From Rhabdophis nuchalis (taxonomy: Eukaryota; Chordata; Lepidosauria; Squamata; Natricidae): a DNA stretch of 64,000 nt. The DNA is taken from NCBI GenBank assembly GCA_039707465.1, contig CM077645.1, positions 148,547,503-148,611,502 on the forward strand. Reading direction: 5' to 3'. The translations under genes were made by a program, and so were the position numbers. Under the pieces are notes generated by a model. It searched no databases. It was given only the letters and a program-made list of their open reading frames with translations, and had not been told where the DNA came from. Shown here in pieces: positions 63,967 through 64,000 of the stretch (within the stretch, counting starts at the first letter, position 1; every line of letters begins with the position of its first letter).

Positions 63967-64000
63967 TTAGTGCAGTGTTTTAAAGCATCAGGCTAGAAAC
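63967..64000 (+). mobile_element. tRNA-derived SINE head, cut by the window end
   Basis: GTGCAGTGTTTTAAAGCATC and what follows matches the head of the minus-strand SINE at 42588-42812. The remainder lies outside the window. Confidence 0.55.

Overview
The window is vertebrate nuclear DNA, almost certainly from a squamate reptile and probably a snake. That inference rests on the repeat families I recognise: Sauria-type SINEs with Bov-B-like tails, L2 and CR1 LINE 3' ends that close on ATT, ATTCT or GGAAT microsatellites, and many hAT MITEs with CAGTGGTGGGTTTC ends. There is no bacterial-type gene, operon, CRISPR array or rRNA gene. Nearly all open frames lie in transposable elements or simple repeats.

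Only one segment looks like host coding sequence. It is a 165-bp exon on the minus strand (7582-7746) with a good splice acceptor, an ATG in good context and a GT donor, so the window is probably mostly intron of an unidentified minus-strand gene. The rest is a dense, nested repeat landscape.

1-13 kb: pieces of a palindromic MITE, L2 copies (one old L2 split by a younger inverted one), a Tigger-like element carrying a solo LTR, a CR1 end, an hAT MITE, the host exon, an L1 end and a decayed LINE reverse transcriptase (9.3-10.9 kb). 13-24 kb: a GC-rich hAT element, the first ORF1-only L1 element, tRNA-derived SINEs, further MITEs and a small solo LTR. 24-29 kb: a nest made of an older repeat, an L1 ORF2 end, a 1.16-kb CTAC-rich array and the second ORF1-only element. 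29-43 kb: L2 and CR1 ends, SINEs, two more hAT MITEs and a long purine tract. 43-52 kb: a 2.8-kb Ty3/gypsy element with matching LTRs and an in-frame internal deletion, a 0.96-kb inverted repeat around an LTR-like core, a truncated second gypsy element, and an L2 copy with a 534-codon open reverse transcriptase frame. 52-64 kb: more MITEs, a CR1 end with two stacked microsatellites, L2 ends and the third ORF1-only element.

The main result is three elements of about 2.0 kb (15479-17514, 26912-28911, 59389-61451). Each has a GC-rich 5' region, one L1 ORF1p-type frame, a 3' UTR of about 250-290 bp with AATAAA, target-site duplications of 16-21 bp, and no ORF2. That is the layout of mammalian HAL1 (half-L1) elements, here apparently as a squamate family that must borrow a reverse transcriptase. 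The second most notable item is the gypsy derivative, whose 732-codon frame joins Gag-protease to the integrase tail.
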